From Litorimonas sp039975855 (lineage in GTDB: Bacteria; Pseudomonadota; Alphaproteobacteria; Caulobacterales; Maricaulaceae), in assembly GCA_039975855.1 (NCBI GenBank), contig JBDWGH010000002.1:1054001-1118000 (forward strand): a DNA stretch of 64,000 bases, read 5' to 3'. The position numbers were made by a program, and so were the translations under genes. Under the pieces are notes generated by a model. That model did not search any database, was not told the DNA's origin, and saw only the letters and a list, made by a program, of their open reading frames with translations. Below, piece after piece: positions 27,497-34,672 of this stretch (position 1 is its first letter; the number at the start of each line of letters is the position of its first letter).

Positions 27497-28531
27497 TTAT
27501 CCGCGTTCATCGATATCAATATCGCCTGACCCGGACGTTCTAATCTCTGCTACCCCGCTGACGCGATCCACACGAATATCACCTGATCCACTTGCACTTA
27601 GGTTCGCATTTTCTGCGTCTCCGGAATATTCAACTGTAGCAGATCCTCTGACAATTATCTCAAGTTCTTCAACATCTCCGCCGCCGACGTCAATGTCGCC
27701 TGATCCATGGGATTTCAGGTAAAGTTCAGGGCCTTCAACAGATGACACTTCAAGATCGCCCGAACCGTGTCCTGAATACGTCAACGATCCTTCTACATTA
27801 TTTAATTCTGCATCACCTGATCCATGAGACGTCATTTCAACGGGACCGCTGACATCAGACGCTTCCAAATCTCCTGATCCATGTAGGCTAATTTCTAGCG
27901 AAGCAAGATTACCAAGCTCTACATCGCCAGATCCGCGGGATTTAACGAGAACATCCCCACTATTTCCGCCGCTCAAATCTCCTGAGCCTTTCAAACTGGC
28001 TGCAATCTGGCCCGTTTGTCCGACGGTCACATTTGCGGACCCTCGGCTATCTAGAGCCAATGTGTTTTCGATATCACCCAGTGTAACGCTACCACAGTGG
28101 CGAAGTTCAAGATCTGCCTCTCCAATATTCGGATTGCCATCAGTGAACACGACAGAATTTCGTATCACAAGCTTTGCATCTCTCGGCATGGTAATATTTA
28201 AAACTGGAAGATCATCGAGATCATCAAAGCCGCCAAAACGACCTTCTTTTTTCTTACCAAACCAGTCGAAATCATAGCTGCCATAGCTAGATTTGCAGTC
28301 GGATCCGTCAATTTTGTCGAAACCGCCATCCACGGTTACATCACTTCGGCCTGAAACTTTCGTATCACCCTTATTCTTCTCAACCTCGACAGACATAGGG
28401 CCGTTTGACCAGTTGATCGATCCAATAAAGTCTCGGATTTCTAGGCTGTCTTCCGCAAAGGCTGCGGGGGCAAACGCAAGTCCAGCAAAGGTTACTGAGC
28501 TGATGAAAGCTGTTTTCATGAAGGTTTTCAT
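27497..28531 (-). CDS. Exported head-GIN (DUF2807) domain protein with GSGD repeats
   Basis: A 344-residue secreted protein (signal peptide ending AFAPAAFAE). From about residue 125 it consists of short beta-solenoid-like repeats, most carrying a Gly-Ser-Gly-Asp motif every about 18-22 residues, typical of the putative auto-transporter adhesin head-GIN domain. The charge is strongly acidic. The function is unknown; in Bacteroidetes these proteins are often coupled to PspC-domain proteins, and here the gene also follows pspC, with one small exported-protein gene between. The ATG at 28531 is preferred to an in-frame TTG at 28543. Confidence 0.8.
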   Translation of the reverse strand: MKTFMKTAFISSVTFAGLAFAPAAFAEDSLEIRDFIGSINWSNGPMSVEVEKNKGDTKVSGRSDVTVDGGFDKIDGSDCKSSYGSYDFDWFGKKKEGRFGGFDDLDDLPVLNITMPRDAKLVIRNSVVFTDGNPNIGEADLELRHCGSVTLGDIENTLALDSRGSANVTVGQTGQIAASLKGSGDLSGGNSGDVLVKSRGSGDVELGNLASLEISLHGSGDLEASDVSGPVEMTSHGSGDAELNNVEGSLTYSGHGSGDLEVSSVEGPELYLKSHGSGDIDVGGGDVEELEIIVRGSATVEYSGDAENANLSASGSGDIRVDRVSGVAEIRTSGSGDIDIDERG

Positions 28532-28532
28532 T

Positions 28533-28787
28533 TTAAAATCCAATCCGAATGTGAAGGTCGCCAGGGAACTCGAAATCTACAAAAACGGCGGTCTTATCAG
28601 TAATAGAAAGTCCGAACCCGTCAGCGCCGTGGCTGATTTCCAGATAGGAAAATTGGGCTATAACGGCATCTGTAGCAGGCAAATTGAGGACAGCTTGTTC
28701 GGCTGTTACAGGATCAGCCTCTGCTAGCTGAGCGGTCGGGGCGGCGGCGAATAAGGCGGCGGATGCAATAATGGCGGTTTTTAACAT
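28533..28787 (-). CDS. Small exported protein of unknown function
   Basis: An 84-residue protein with a clear Sec signal (MLKTAIIASAALFAAAPTAQLAEA) and a mature part of about 60 residues with alternating hydrophobic residues ending DLHIRIGF, possibly one beta-sheet. AAGGGAGA precedes the ATG. It ends 1 bp before the head-GIN gene, so the two are one unit. The mature part resembles a single beta layer and could pair with the head-GIN protein. I do not recognise the family. Confidence 0.65.
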   Translation of the reverse strand: MLKTAIIASAALFAAAPTAQLAEADPVTAEQAVLNLPATDAVIAQFSYLEISHGADGFGLSITDKTAVFVDFEFPGDLHIRIGF

Positions 28788-28823
28788 GGCTATATCTCCC
28801 TTAAGCCAATCTTGTGAGTGTGA

Positions 28824-28881
28824 GACGCATGGCACTGCGTCGGATTAGTAGTGCGAAGCGCGCAATATGACAGCGCGCTTC
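28824..28881. other. Two hairpins between pspC and the exported-protein genes
   Basis: A 6-bp stem (GACGCA/TGCGTC, 28824-28841) and a 9-bp GC-rich stem (GAAGCGCGC/GCGCGCTTC, 28855-28881) lie in the 102-bp gap. Neither is followed by a T tract, so they look like mRNA-processing or stability elements, or read-through-limiting structures, rather than standard terminators. Confidence 0.5.
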
Positions 28882-28889
28882 AAATCAAA

Positions 28890-29372
28890 TTAGCTTTCCA
28901 GGTCGCGGAAGTCTCGGTTGAGCTTCCATTCCTTGGATGTGATGGACTTTTCAAGGTCCTGCAGGCGGACTTCTAGTGAACGAAACTTTGACCGGACATC
29001 ATTATATGTTGTTGTCGATCCAGCCGTTCCTGCCGGAGCATTTGCGCGGCTGTAAGCTTCACTCTGTTCGCGATATTCACGAACATAAGGGGCCCGAGTA
29101 TCTTTGGGCATTAAAGCCCAGAGAATAAAGTATGCGATTAACGGTACGCCTGTGAAAATGATCAGCAGGATTGTCAAGATACGAACCATTGTATGGTCCC
29201 ATCCCAGATAGTCGCCGATCCCGGCACAGACACCACCTAATTTACCGTCAACTTTGTTACGTGTCAGTCGGCGATGGTGAGGCTTTTGACTGTAAGCATA
29301 GCCGTCTTCGCTGCCATCCCAGTTAAAATCCCGCATCATACGGTCAGTTCTGTTTCTGTATTGGCCGCTCAT
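28890..29372 (-). CDS. pspC: Envelope stress response membrane protein PspC
   Basis: A 160-residue protein. The PspC domain lies at about residues 32-90 (RNKVDGKLGGVCAGIGDYLGWD followed by a hydrophobic pair of helices ending FILWALMPKD). The C-terminal part is a soluble coiled-coil region (EVRLQDLEKSITS). PspC with PspB senses inner-membrane stress and binds PspA. The ATG overlaps the pspB stop (ATGA) and has GGAGAGAG before it; an upstream in-frame TTG at 29384 is less likely. Confidence 0.92.
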   Translation of the reverse strand: MSGQYRNRTDRMMRDFNWDGSEDGYAYSQKPHHRRLTRNKVDGKLGGVCAGIGDYLGWDHTMVRILTILLIIFTGVPLIAYFILWALMPKDTRAPYVREYREQSEAYSRANAPAGTAGSTTTYNDVRSKFRSLEVRLQDLEKSITSKEWKLNRDFRDLES

Positions 29373-29593
29373 TTCTCTCTCCAATCCGGCACTTCGTCGT
29401 CCAGAATACGTTCCAAAACGGCGACTCTTTGATCTAATATATCAGCGATCTTTGACATTTGTGTCAGTTCCATCGCTTGGTCGTCTGTGATCGTTCCGGC
29501 TGTCTTGTTCAGGTGCTTATAATGCGCGCTGACCCAGACAATTCCGAGAACCATGATAAACGGTGCGAGGGGTATTAAAATGCCCATTTCCAT
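29369..29593 (-). CDS. pspB: Envelope stress response membrane protein PspB
   Basis: A 74-residue protein, the same length as E. coli PspB. The N-terminal membrane helix (ILIPLAPFIMVLGIVWVSAHY) is followed by a cytoplasmic coiled coil with ILDQRVAVLERILDDEVPDWR, which matches the conserved PspB C-terminus. It partners PspC in releasing PspF from PspA. It is translated with pspC through an ATGA overlap and separated from pspA by a 110-bp spacer that folds strongly. Confidence 0.93.
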   Translation of the reverse strand: MEMGILIPLAPFIMVLGIVWVSAHYKHLNKTAGTITDDQAMELTQMSKIADILDQRVAVLERILDDEVPDWREK

Positions 29594-29621
29594 GCCTTTC
29601 TATCTCTCTCCTATTTTAAGT

Positions 29622-29684
29622 TTTGCGCCCGACCGTTCGGGGTTAGAATGGTCTCCAGTGGGAAACTAGAGGGCCGGGCGCAAA
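29622..29684 (-). other. Nested hairpin between pspA and pspB
   Basis: In the psp transcript an outer 13-bp stem (12 Watson-Crick pairs, GC-rich core GCGCCCG) encloses an inner 7-bp stem-loop (29653-29671). There is no T tract. Such intercistronic structures often protect the upstream mRNA or limit downstream expression, which would suit the excess of PspA over PspB/PspC. The role is inference; the structure is read directly. Confidence 0.6.
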
Positions 29685-29703
29685 TTCGGTTAGTCTGGTT
29701 AAA

Positions 29704-30408
29704 TTAGCCAGCTTTTTTCTTCTTTGATCCACCATTAGCAGCTTTTGGTTTGCTAATACGGGCTTTCAAAGCGGCAAGTTCGTCTTCAATCGCATCATTG
29801 GCTTCCAATTCGGCAAATTGACTTTCTAAGCTATCGCCACCGGCGCCGAGATCAAAACTCTCTACATGGGCTTCCAACTCATCGACTTTGCGTTCCATCC
29901 GCTCATAACGAGCAAGGGCGTCTTCGACTTTTGTGTCGCGAACCATGGTGCGCATCTTGATTTGGCCTTTGGCGACAGAGCTGCGCATTGTGAGCGCCTT
30001 ATGCTTGGCCTTGGCTTCGTTCAACTTCGTTTGAAGCTTAGCAAGATCTTCGTCCGCTTTCGCGACAGCTTCGTCAAGAACAGCGATTTCGCGTTCGACA
30101 ACGTCAACCATTTGCTCAGACTGTTGTTTGGCAGAAAGAGCGCCGCGAGCAAGGTCTTCCCGACCCTTTGTTAGAGCAAGTTCGGCCTTGGCTTCCCAAT
30201 CAGACGCACGCGAGGCGTAATCATCAGCTTTGCGGGATAGTTCTTTGCGTTCTGCAATGTTGCGGGCAGCATCCGTGCGAACTTCGACAAGTGTGTCTTC
30301 CATTTCCTGAATGATGAGGCGTGCGATTTTTTCAGGATCTTCTGCTTTATCGATCATAGCGTTGAGGTTCGAGTTGATGATGTCGCCCATGCGGGAAAAA
30401 ATACCCAT
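29704..30408 (-). CDS. pspA: Phage shock protein A
   Basis: A 234-residue PspA/IM30 (ESCRT-III-like) protein: MGIFSRMGDIINSNLNAMIDKAEDPEKI is the amphipathic N-terminal helix and first turn, followed by long coiled-coil helices (residues about 25-185). A linker and C-terminal helix follow, and the end is lysine-rich. It binds stressed membranes and holds PspF inactive. AGGAG lies 8 nt before the ATG at 30408; an in-frame start further upstream would run into the small gene before it. Confidence 0.95.
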   Translation of the reverse strand: MGIFSRMGDIINSNLNAMIDKAEDPEKIARLIIQEMEDTLVEVRTDAARNIAERKELSRKADDYASRASDWEAKAELALTKGREDLARGALSAKQQSEQMVDVVEREIAVLDEAVAKADEDLAKLQTKLNEAKAKHKALTMRSSVAKGQIKMRTMVRDTKVEDALARYERMERKVDELEAHVESFDLGAGGDSLESQFAELEANDAIEDELAALKARISKPKAANGGSKKKKAG

Positions 30409-30452
30409 TGTTTGTCTCCTAAGATTAGTTTCGGTGTGAGGCTGGTTAGGGG

Positions 30453-30587
30453 TTAAAGAAAGATTTTCGCGATCACGATGCCCGCGGCGAAGAAGCCCCA
30501 ACATTCCGCAGGACGGGTTGTAAGGTATCTCACGAAGCGCGCCCCTTTGGCGCGCCAGTTATGTGATGTGTCAGTATAACGATCCAT
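30453..30587 (-). CDS. Small membrane protein in the psp operon (44 aa)
   Basis: A 44-residue ORF with a clean AGGAG ribosome site 10 nt before the ATG. The N-terminal half is charged (DRYTDTSHNWRAKGARFVRY) and the C-terminal half is a probable membrane segment (ECWGFFAAGIVIAKIFL). It is 44 bp upstream of pspA. It does not resemble E. coli PspD or PspE in any way I can see. The position suggests a Psp effector or adaptor in the inner membrane. Confidence 0.65.
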   Translation of the reverse strand: MDRYTDTSHNWRAKGARFVRYLTTRPAECWGFFAAGIVIAKIFL

Positions 30588-30600
30588 CGCGTGTCGTCTC

Positions 30601-30759
30601 CTATATGCTCGAGTAGACCCAGACCCGGGAGCTAAACCGGGAACCCCGGATAGCTGCCCGGCGGGCAGAACGTGCACGGCGTGCAACGCCTGTTGTAGAT
30701 TCGGTTTCTGTGGTGGCACCCACGGAAGCCATGTCAGTGTCGATTGTACGGAAGGTCAT
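30601..30759 (-). CDS. Small basic protein, first gene of the psp operon (52 aa)
   Basis: A 52-residue ORF starting MTFRTIDTDMASVG, with AGGAG 6 nt before the ATG. The N-terminal 20 residues are Thr/Ser/Glu-rich and the C-terminal 30 are strongly basic (VARRARSARRAAIRGSRFSS). It ends 13 bp before the 44-residue gene. Three successive genes (this, the next and pspA) share near-identical AGGAG sites, which supports real translation. The family is not recognised; it could bind nucleic acid or anionic lipid. Confidence 0.55.
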   Translation of the reverse strand: MTFRTIDTDMASVGATTETESTTGVARRARSARRAAIRGSRFSSRVWVYSSI

Positions 30760-30904
30760 GTTTCTCTCCTAAGTCTTCCTGTTATAAAAACCTTGGGTTG
30801 GCACACCCGTGGGGTTTTCGTTTCGTCTCCTGTCTGGCGAGTGGCTGTTGCCTCCCGCCGACAAACAAAAGATGGCGGATTGATTCAAAATTGTCGAATA
30901 CTTT

Positions 30905-30917
30905 TAAGTTATTGATT
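30905..30917 (-). promoter_or_regulatory. IHF-like site in the psp divergent promoter
   Basis: The minus strand matches the IHF consensus WATCAANNNNTTR exactly (AATCAA-TAAC-TTA). It lies in the AT-rich middle of the 263-bp region between pspF and the psp operon, 146 bp before the first psp gene. IHF bending is a known part of PspF-controlled promoters. No convincing TGGCAC-N5-TTGC sigma54 promoter was found between this site and the first psp gene. Confidence 0.4.
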
Positions 30918-31022
30918 TTATTAATATTTTTAATTTTCTTGATTTCTGACCACAAAATGAATGGTATTTTTCACACTGATTTGGTATAAATAGCCAAATA
31001 TGTTTAGCTAAATGGACCAATT

Positions 31023-32090
31023 ATGGCTGCATTACCTCCACAACCTATCGGGCAAAGCCAAGCTTATCTCGCGATTCTAGATCGCGTGTCCGATTCAGCA
31101 GTGCTTGAACGCCCGGTTTTGCTCGTCGGAGAGCGAGGAACGGGCAAAGAACTCATCGCAAAACGCCTCCATTTCCTATCTCCTCGATGGGAAAAGGTCT
31201 TTATTACGGTCAACTGCGCCGCCTTTACGGATGAAAGATTGGATGAAGAACTATTTGGGCAGAGCTTTCTTGACGGGCGCGAAGACACGAATGGAAAGTT
31301 CTATCACGCCGATGAAGGCACAATATTTCTGGACAATGTTGATACCATGTCCCCCCGCCTGCAAGAAAAACTGATGGGCGCTGTCGAATATGGCCGTTAT
31401 GAAGCCAGCGGTGAACACGCAGAACAAGAAGTCGACGTTCGCGTCATTTCCGCCAGCGCGGTCGATCTACCCTATGCCGTTGAGCAAGGAGATTTTCGCG
31501 CAGACCTACTAAGTCGTCTTGCGTTTGAAGTTCTGACACTACCGCCCCTGCGCGCGCGGCGTGACGACATCATGCCGCTATCCGATCATTTCGGCCGAAA
31601 AATCGCGGCTGAATTAGGCGCGGATAGCTTTCCTGGATTTACAGCCGAAGCCAGCGAAGCGCTGTTAGCTCGCCGTTGGACAGGAAATGTGAGAGAATTA
31701 AAGTCTGTTATTGAACGCAACACAGCCAAAGCCTGGTTAGCGGATGAGACTTTATCAAATCCTATAGGCGGCGGTCCCAGCGGACCATTGCAGTTTGATC
31801 CGTTTGAAGACCCGTTTCGTCTTCGGGGTGACGTGCGCACGGCAAACACCCCTCCGCAGCCCGTCAGCCAGGCGCCGGTCATGGGCTACGAATTGCCTCC
31901 CTTAGAAATTGAAGCGCCTCCGGCAACGCAAGTCGAAGGATTCCAGGACCGGGTCATGGCTTTTGAACGCAAGCTTATTGATGAAGCTATGCGAGTCAGT
32001 GATAACCACCAAGGTAAGGCCGCCGAACGACTGGATCTCACCTATCACCAATTCCGAGGACTGATGCGCAAACATGGGTTGAAGAAGTAG
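31023..32090 (+). CDS. pspF: PspF-like enhancer-binding protein with degenerate sigma54 loop
   Basis: A 355-residue AAA+ activator, divergent from the psp operon. It lacks an N-terminal receiver domain, as PspF does. Walker A is GERGTGKE (36-43), arginine-finger region FRADLLSRLAF (158-168), sensor 2 region WTGNVREL (219-226) and a C-terminal Fis-type HTH (about 313-355). Where PspF has LFGHEAGAFTGAQ, this protein reads LFGQSFLDGREDTNGKF, so the GAFTGA loop that touches sigma54 is absent and shortened by about three residues. Walker B reads FLDNVD, with Asn in place of the catalytic Glu. It may act at sigma70 promoters or only bind PspA. Confidence 0.85.
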   Translation: MAALPPQPIGQSQAYLAILDRVSDSAVLERPVLLVGERGTGKELIAKRLHFLSPRWEKVFITVNCAAFTDERLDEELFGQSFLDGREDTNGKFYHADEGTIFLDNVDTMSPRLQEKLMGAVEYGRYEASGEHAEQEVDVRVISASAVDLPYAVEQGDFRADLLSRLAFEVLTLPPLRARRDDIMPLSDHFGRKIAAELGADSFPGFTAEASEALLARRWTGNVRELKSVIERNTAKAWLADETLSNPIGGGPSGPLQFDPFEDPFRLRGDVRTANTPPQPVSQAPVMGYELPPLEIEAPPATQVEGFQDRVMAFERKLIDEAMRVSDNHQGKAAERLDLTYHQFRGLMRKHGLKK

Positions 32091-32182
32091 TCTTCATATT
32101 TGTCGCTAGTGTTACGAAGGACTGACCGTTAGGTTTCTCTATAATCGGCACCGGAATTTGAGCCAAAATTGGGGAGAATAAT

Positions 32183-34063
32183 ATGCGCGCAGCTATCATT
32201 GGCACAGTCAGCCTATTGGTTTTATCGGCCTGCCAAGCCGAACAAGCGGCACCGCCTCAACCCAAAACCACGCCCGTCAACAACGGTAGCGCAAGCGAAA
32301 TTCCGCTGGTTGAAACCAAAATCGCCCTGTTTGGGGATCTCCACGTTCATACAACAAATAGTTTTGACGCATTTATTTTTGGGACACGTACAGATGCGAA
32401 TGACGCTTATCGTTTCGCTAAAGGCGAACCGATCGATAATGGCGCAGGAGATAAAATCAAACTGGATGGCCCGCCGCTAGACTTCTATGCCGTTACAGAT
32501 CACGGAGAATATCTTGGTGTCGTCCCCGCCATGCGCGACCGCAGCACCGATATTTCTAAAACTGACACGGCCAAATCCATTTTCGGCCTGACGGCCACTG
32601 ATCGCCGCGGCAGTTTTTTACGCGTGGGACAAACCATCGTTAGCGGTGATGAGATCGAAGAGATTTATGATCGGGAGTTGATGGACTCTGTCTGGGCCAG
32701 AAATGTCGCCGCCGCCGAGGCGCACAATGAACCGGGTACATTTACAACATTCGCCGGATATGAGTTTACCGCCATGCGCATAGTCTCAGATACGGCAGCC
32801 GCTAATCTACACCGGAATGTCATTTTCAAAGACAGCGCGCCGTCCCGCCTATTCACAACATTGGATAGCCCACGACCGGATAGGCTCTGGGGTTGGATGG
32901 ATGAACAACGTAGCGCCGGACATGACGTCCTCGCTATCCCGCATAATTCCAACGCCTCAAATGGCATGATGTTTTCATTCGGAAGTTATAACGGCAGCCC
33001 GATGGACCGAGCTGAAGCAGAGCTACGCCTGCGCAACGAACCCGTCGTCGAAATTACCCAGGTCAAAGGCACGTCAGAAACGCATCCACTGCTGTCACCC
33101 AATGATGAATGGTCGAATTTTGAAATCTACGACAATCTCATCGGCGGGCAACTTCCCTCTTATGTGACGGATGGCAGTTTCGTGCGCCAAGGATTGGCTC
33201 GCGGCTTCACACTAGAAAAGGGTCTCGGCGTGAATCCCTTTCAGTTCGGCGTCATTGGAAGTTCGGACACACATATTTCGGCAGGCGCTTACGGCGAAGA
33301 AAGCTTCTTCGGTAAATTTTCGCATGATATGAACTCTGAGAGTCGTCAGACCGTTCCGCCAAAAGGCGCGAAAACCTGGCCGGAAAATTTCACACCTGAA
33401 ACAGATCTGATTGCCACACCGCAATATGGTGCGTCAGGGCTGGCAGGTGTTTGGGCACGGGCGAATACACGTGCGGAGATTTTCGACGCTATGGCAAAGA
33501 AAGAAACTTTCGGGACGTCAGGTCCACGGATTAAGGTCCGGTTCTTTGCGATGCAGGACCGCGTTGGCAAAGACATTCTGGATGCGCCCGATATGGTGTC
33601 ACAAGCCTATGCTGCAGGTGTACCGATGGGCAGCCGCTGGGAAGCAGGTCGCAAAGCACCGCAATTCCTCGCTTGGGCCAGCCGCGATGCCAATTCTGCC
33701 CCGCTGGAACGCATGCAAGTGATTAAGAGTTGGATGAAAGATGGTCGGCCACAAGAGCGCATCTATGATATTGCCTGCGCCGATGGGCGATCACCTGTTG
33801 ACGGAAGATGTCCAGATCAAAGGCTGGAGGTTGATCTCACGACCTGCTCTCTACGCGGTGAAGGCGCAGCCGAGTTGAAAACCCTCTGGGTTGATCCAGA
33901 CTTTGATGCCAAAACGCCAACCGCCTATTATGTGCGCGTGCTGGAAGCCCCAAAATGCCGCTGGAGCACATGGGACGCCGTTCGAAATGGAACCGCTCCT
34001 AATCCTGATATGCTCTCATCCGTCCAAGACCGCGCCTGGAGTTCTGCGGTCTGGGTGCAATAA
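32183..34063 (+). CDS. DUF3604 domain lipoprotein
   Basis: A 626-residue lipoprotein (lipobox LLVLSAC, Cys17) with a DUF3604 domain over nearly the whole length. GDLHVHTTNSFDA and AVTDHGEYLG resemble the metal-binding His/Asp motifs of PHP-type hydrolases, and SSDTHISAGA and FGTSGPRIKVRFF recur in the family. A metal-dependent hydrolase in the periplasm or outer membrane is likely, but no reaction is established for the family. GGGGAGAA precedes the ATG. It stands alone between pspF and the tRNA gene. Confidence 0.85.
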   Translation: MRAAIIGTVSLLVLSACQAEQAAPPQPKTTPVNNGSASEIPLVETKIALFGDLHVHTTNSFDAFIFGTRTDANDAYRFAKGEPIDNGAGDKIKLDGPPLDFYAVTDHGEYLGVVPAMRDRSTDISKTDTAKSIFGLTATDRRGSFLRVGQTIVSGDEIEEIYDRELMDSVWARNVAAAEAHNEPGTFTTFAGYEFTAMRIVSDTAAANLHRNVIFKDSAPSRLFTTLDSPRPDRLWGWMDEQRSAGHDVLAIPHNSNASNGMMFSFGSYNGSPMDRAEAELRLRNEPVVEITQVKGTSETHPLLSPNDEWSNFEIYDNLIGGQLPSYVTDGSFVRQGLARGFTLEKGLGVNPFQFGVIGSSDTHISAGAYGEESFFGKFSHDMNSESRQTVPPKGAKTWPENFTPETDLIATPQYGASGLAGVWARANTRAEIFDAMAKKETFGTSGPRIKVRFFAMQDRVGKDILDAPDMVSQAYAAGVPMGSRWEAGRKAPQFLAWASRDANSAPLERMQVIKSWMKDGRPQERIYDIACADGRSPVDGRCPDQRLEVDLTTCSLRGEGAAELKTLWVDPDFDAKTPTAYYVRVLEAPKCRWSTWDAVRNGTAPNPDMLSSVQDRAWSSAVWVQ

Positions 34064-34129
34064 GTTTGGAATAGGCGCAGATTGGGGTTGAAGTTCTGAT
34101 ACGCGACCCATATATCGCCTTTCTGTTGA

Positions 34130-34206
<77 letters not shown>

Positions 34207-34251
34207 ACATATCATTTTCCTAAATACCGCTAAATTCGCCCGACAAATGTC

Positions 34252-34510
34252 GGAACAAAAAAAGCGAGCTCCGTTAGGAACTCGCTTTGGCCTTTTCAAA
34301 ACGCCCCGAAAAGGCCTTGTGGGAAAACAGGTAGGCATGAACCACCTATTTGTTTGCAAGACTGAAATGTCAGTCGTCGGTAACACCTTCGCCCCTGAGG
34401 TGTATCAAATGAGCGACGGCCTATATTCGTTTGGGAAGATGAATATAGCCCCCACATATCGCTCAAGCTGATCCGACAATTGGTCATTTCAGTCTAAGTA
34501 GGTGTCAGCA
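34252..34510 (-). ncRNA. Candidate structured non-coding RNA with its own terminator
   Basis: The 430-bp gap between the tRNA and the CadC-like gene has no convincing gene but folds strongly. On the minus strand: a closing helix of 11 perfect bp (34485-34495 with 34359-34369) extended by a 6-bp outer stem (34499-34504 with 34343-34348); a 5x4 internal loop; a 7-bp inner helix; then a junction bearing a long hairpin (34411-34464) and a 6-bp hairpin (34383-34403). Downstream come a 9-bp hairpin and an intrinsic terminator. Wobble pairs in the inner helix and terminator form only on the minus strand. The 5' end is unknown. The fold is loosely 6S-like, but I see no 6S sequence motif. Confidence 0.5.
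34257..34288 (-). terminator. Intrinsic terminator of the candidate ncRNA
   Basis: On the minus strand a 12-bp stem (AAAGCGAGTTCC / GGAGCTCGCTTT, one G-U, loop TAAC) ends in seven T residues. On the plus strand the stem has a mismatch and only three T residues follow, so it works for minus-strand transcription. No minus-strand protein gene precedes it. Confidence 0.85.
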
Positions 34511-34582
34511 AATGATGAGGTATTTGCCTCTTCCCACATTAGTTTGATAGCGAATACCGTTATTGAAAGTCCTGTTGGTTCG

Positions 34583-34608
34583 CTTAGACTTTTCTTAGGT
34601 TTTCTTAG
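34583..34608. promoter_or_regulatory. Three phased CTTAG repeats before the CadC-like gene
   Basis: CTTAG occurs at 34583, 34594 and 34604 (spacing 11 and 10 bp); the last two lie in a perfect tandem copy of TTTCTTAGGT (34591-34610). OmpR/PhoB-type winged helices bind direct repeats of this spacing, and the next gene encodes such a domain, so autoregulation is a reasonable inference. Confidence 0.5.
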
Positions 34609-34672
34609 GTTGCCCTTTTTTATCTTTGTCATATAGGTGTTGGGACCGCTTAATTGGGATGAGAAAAGCGCA

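Noticed and set aside
27540..28060. Tandem DNA repeats as a mobile or satellite element
   Set aside because: The repeated GATCCATG-like segments are codons of the GSGD protein repeats of the head-GIN domain.
30781..30900. Possible sigma54 promoter between pspF and the psp operon
   Set aside because: TGGCAC occurs once on the plus strand but lacks a TTGC-like -12 element, and no GG-N10-GC pair was found on the minus strand.
34247..34471. Plus-strand ORF of 74 codons after the tRNA
   Set aside because: It has no ribosome site, no recognisable protein character, and runs through the terminator and stems of the candidate ncRNA; the structure explains the sequence better.
34252..34510. tmRNA, RNase P RNA or SRP RNA in the gap
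   Set aside because: No tag reading frame, no GAGGAAAGTCCGGG-type RNase P core and no GGAAGGAAGCAG-type SRP loop are present.
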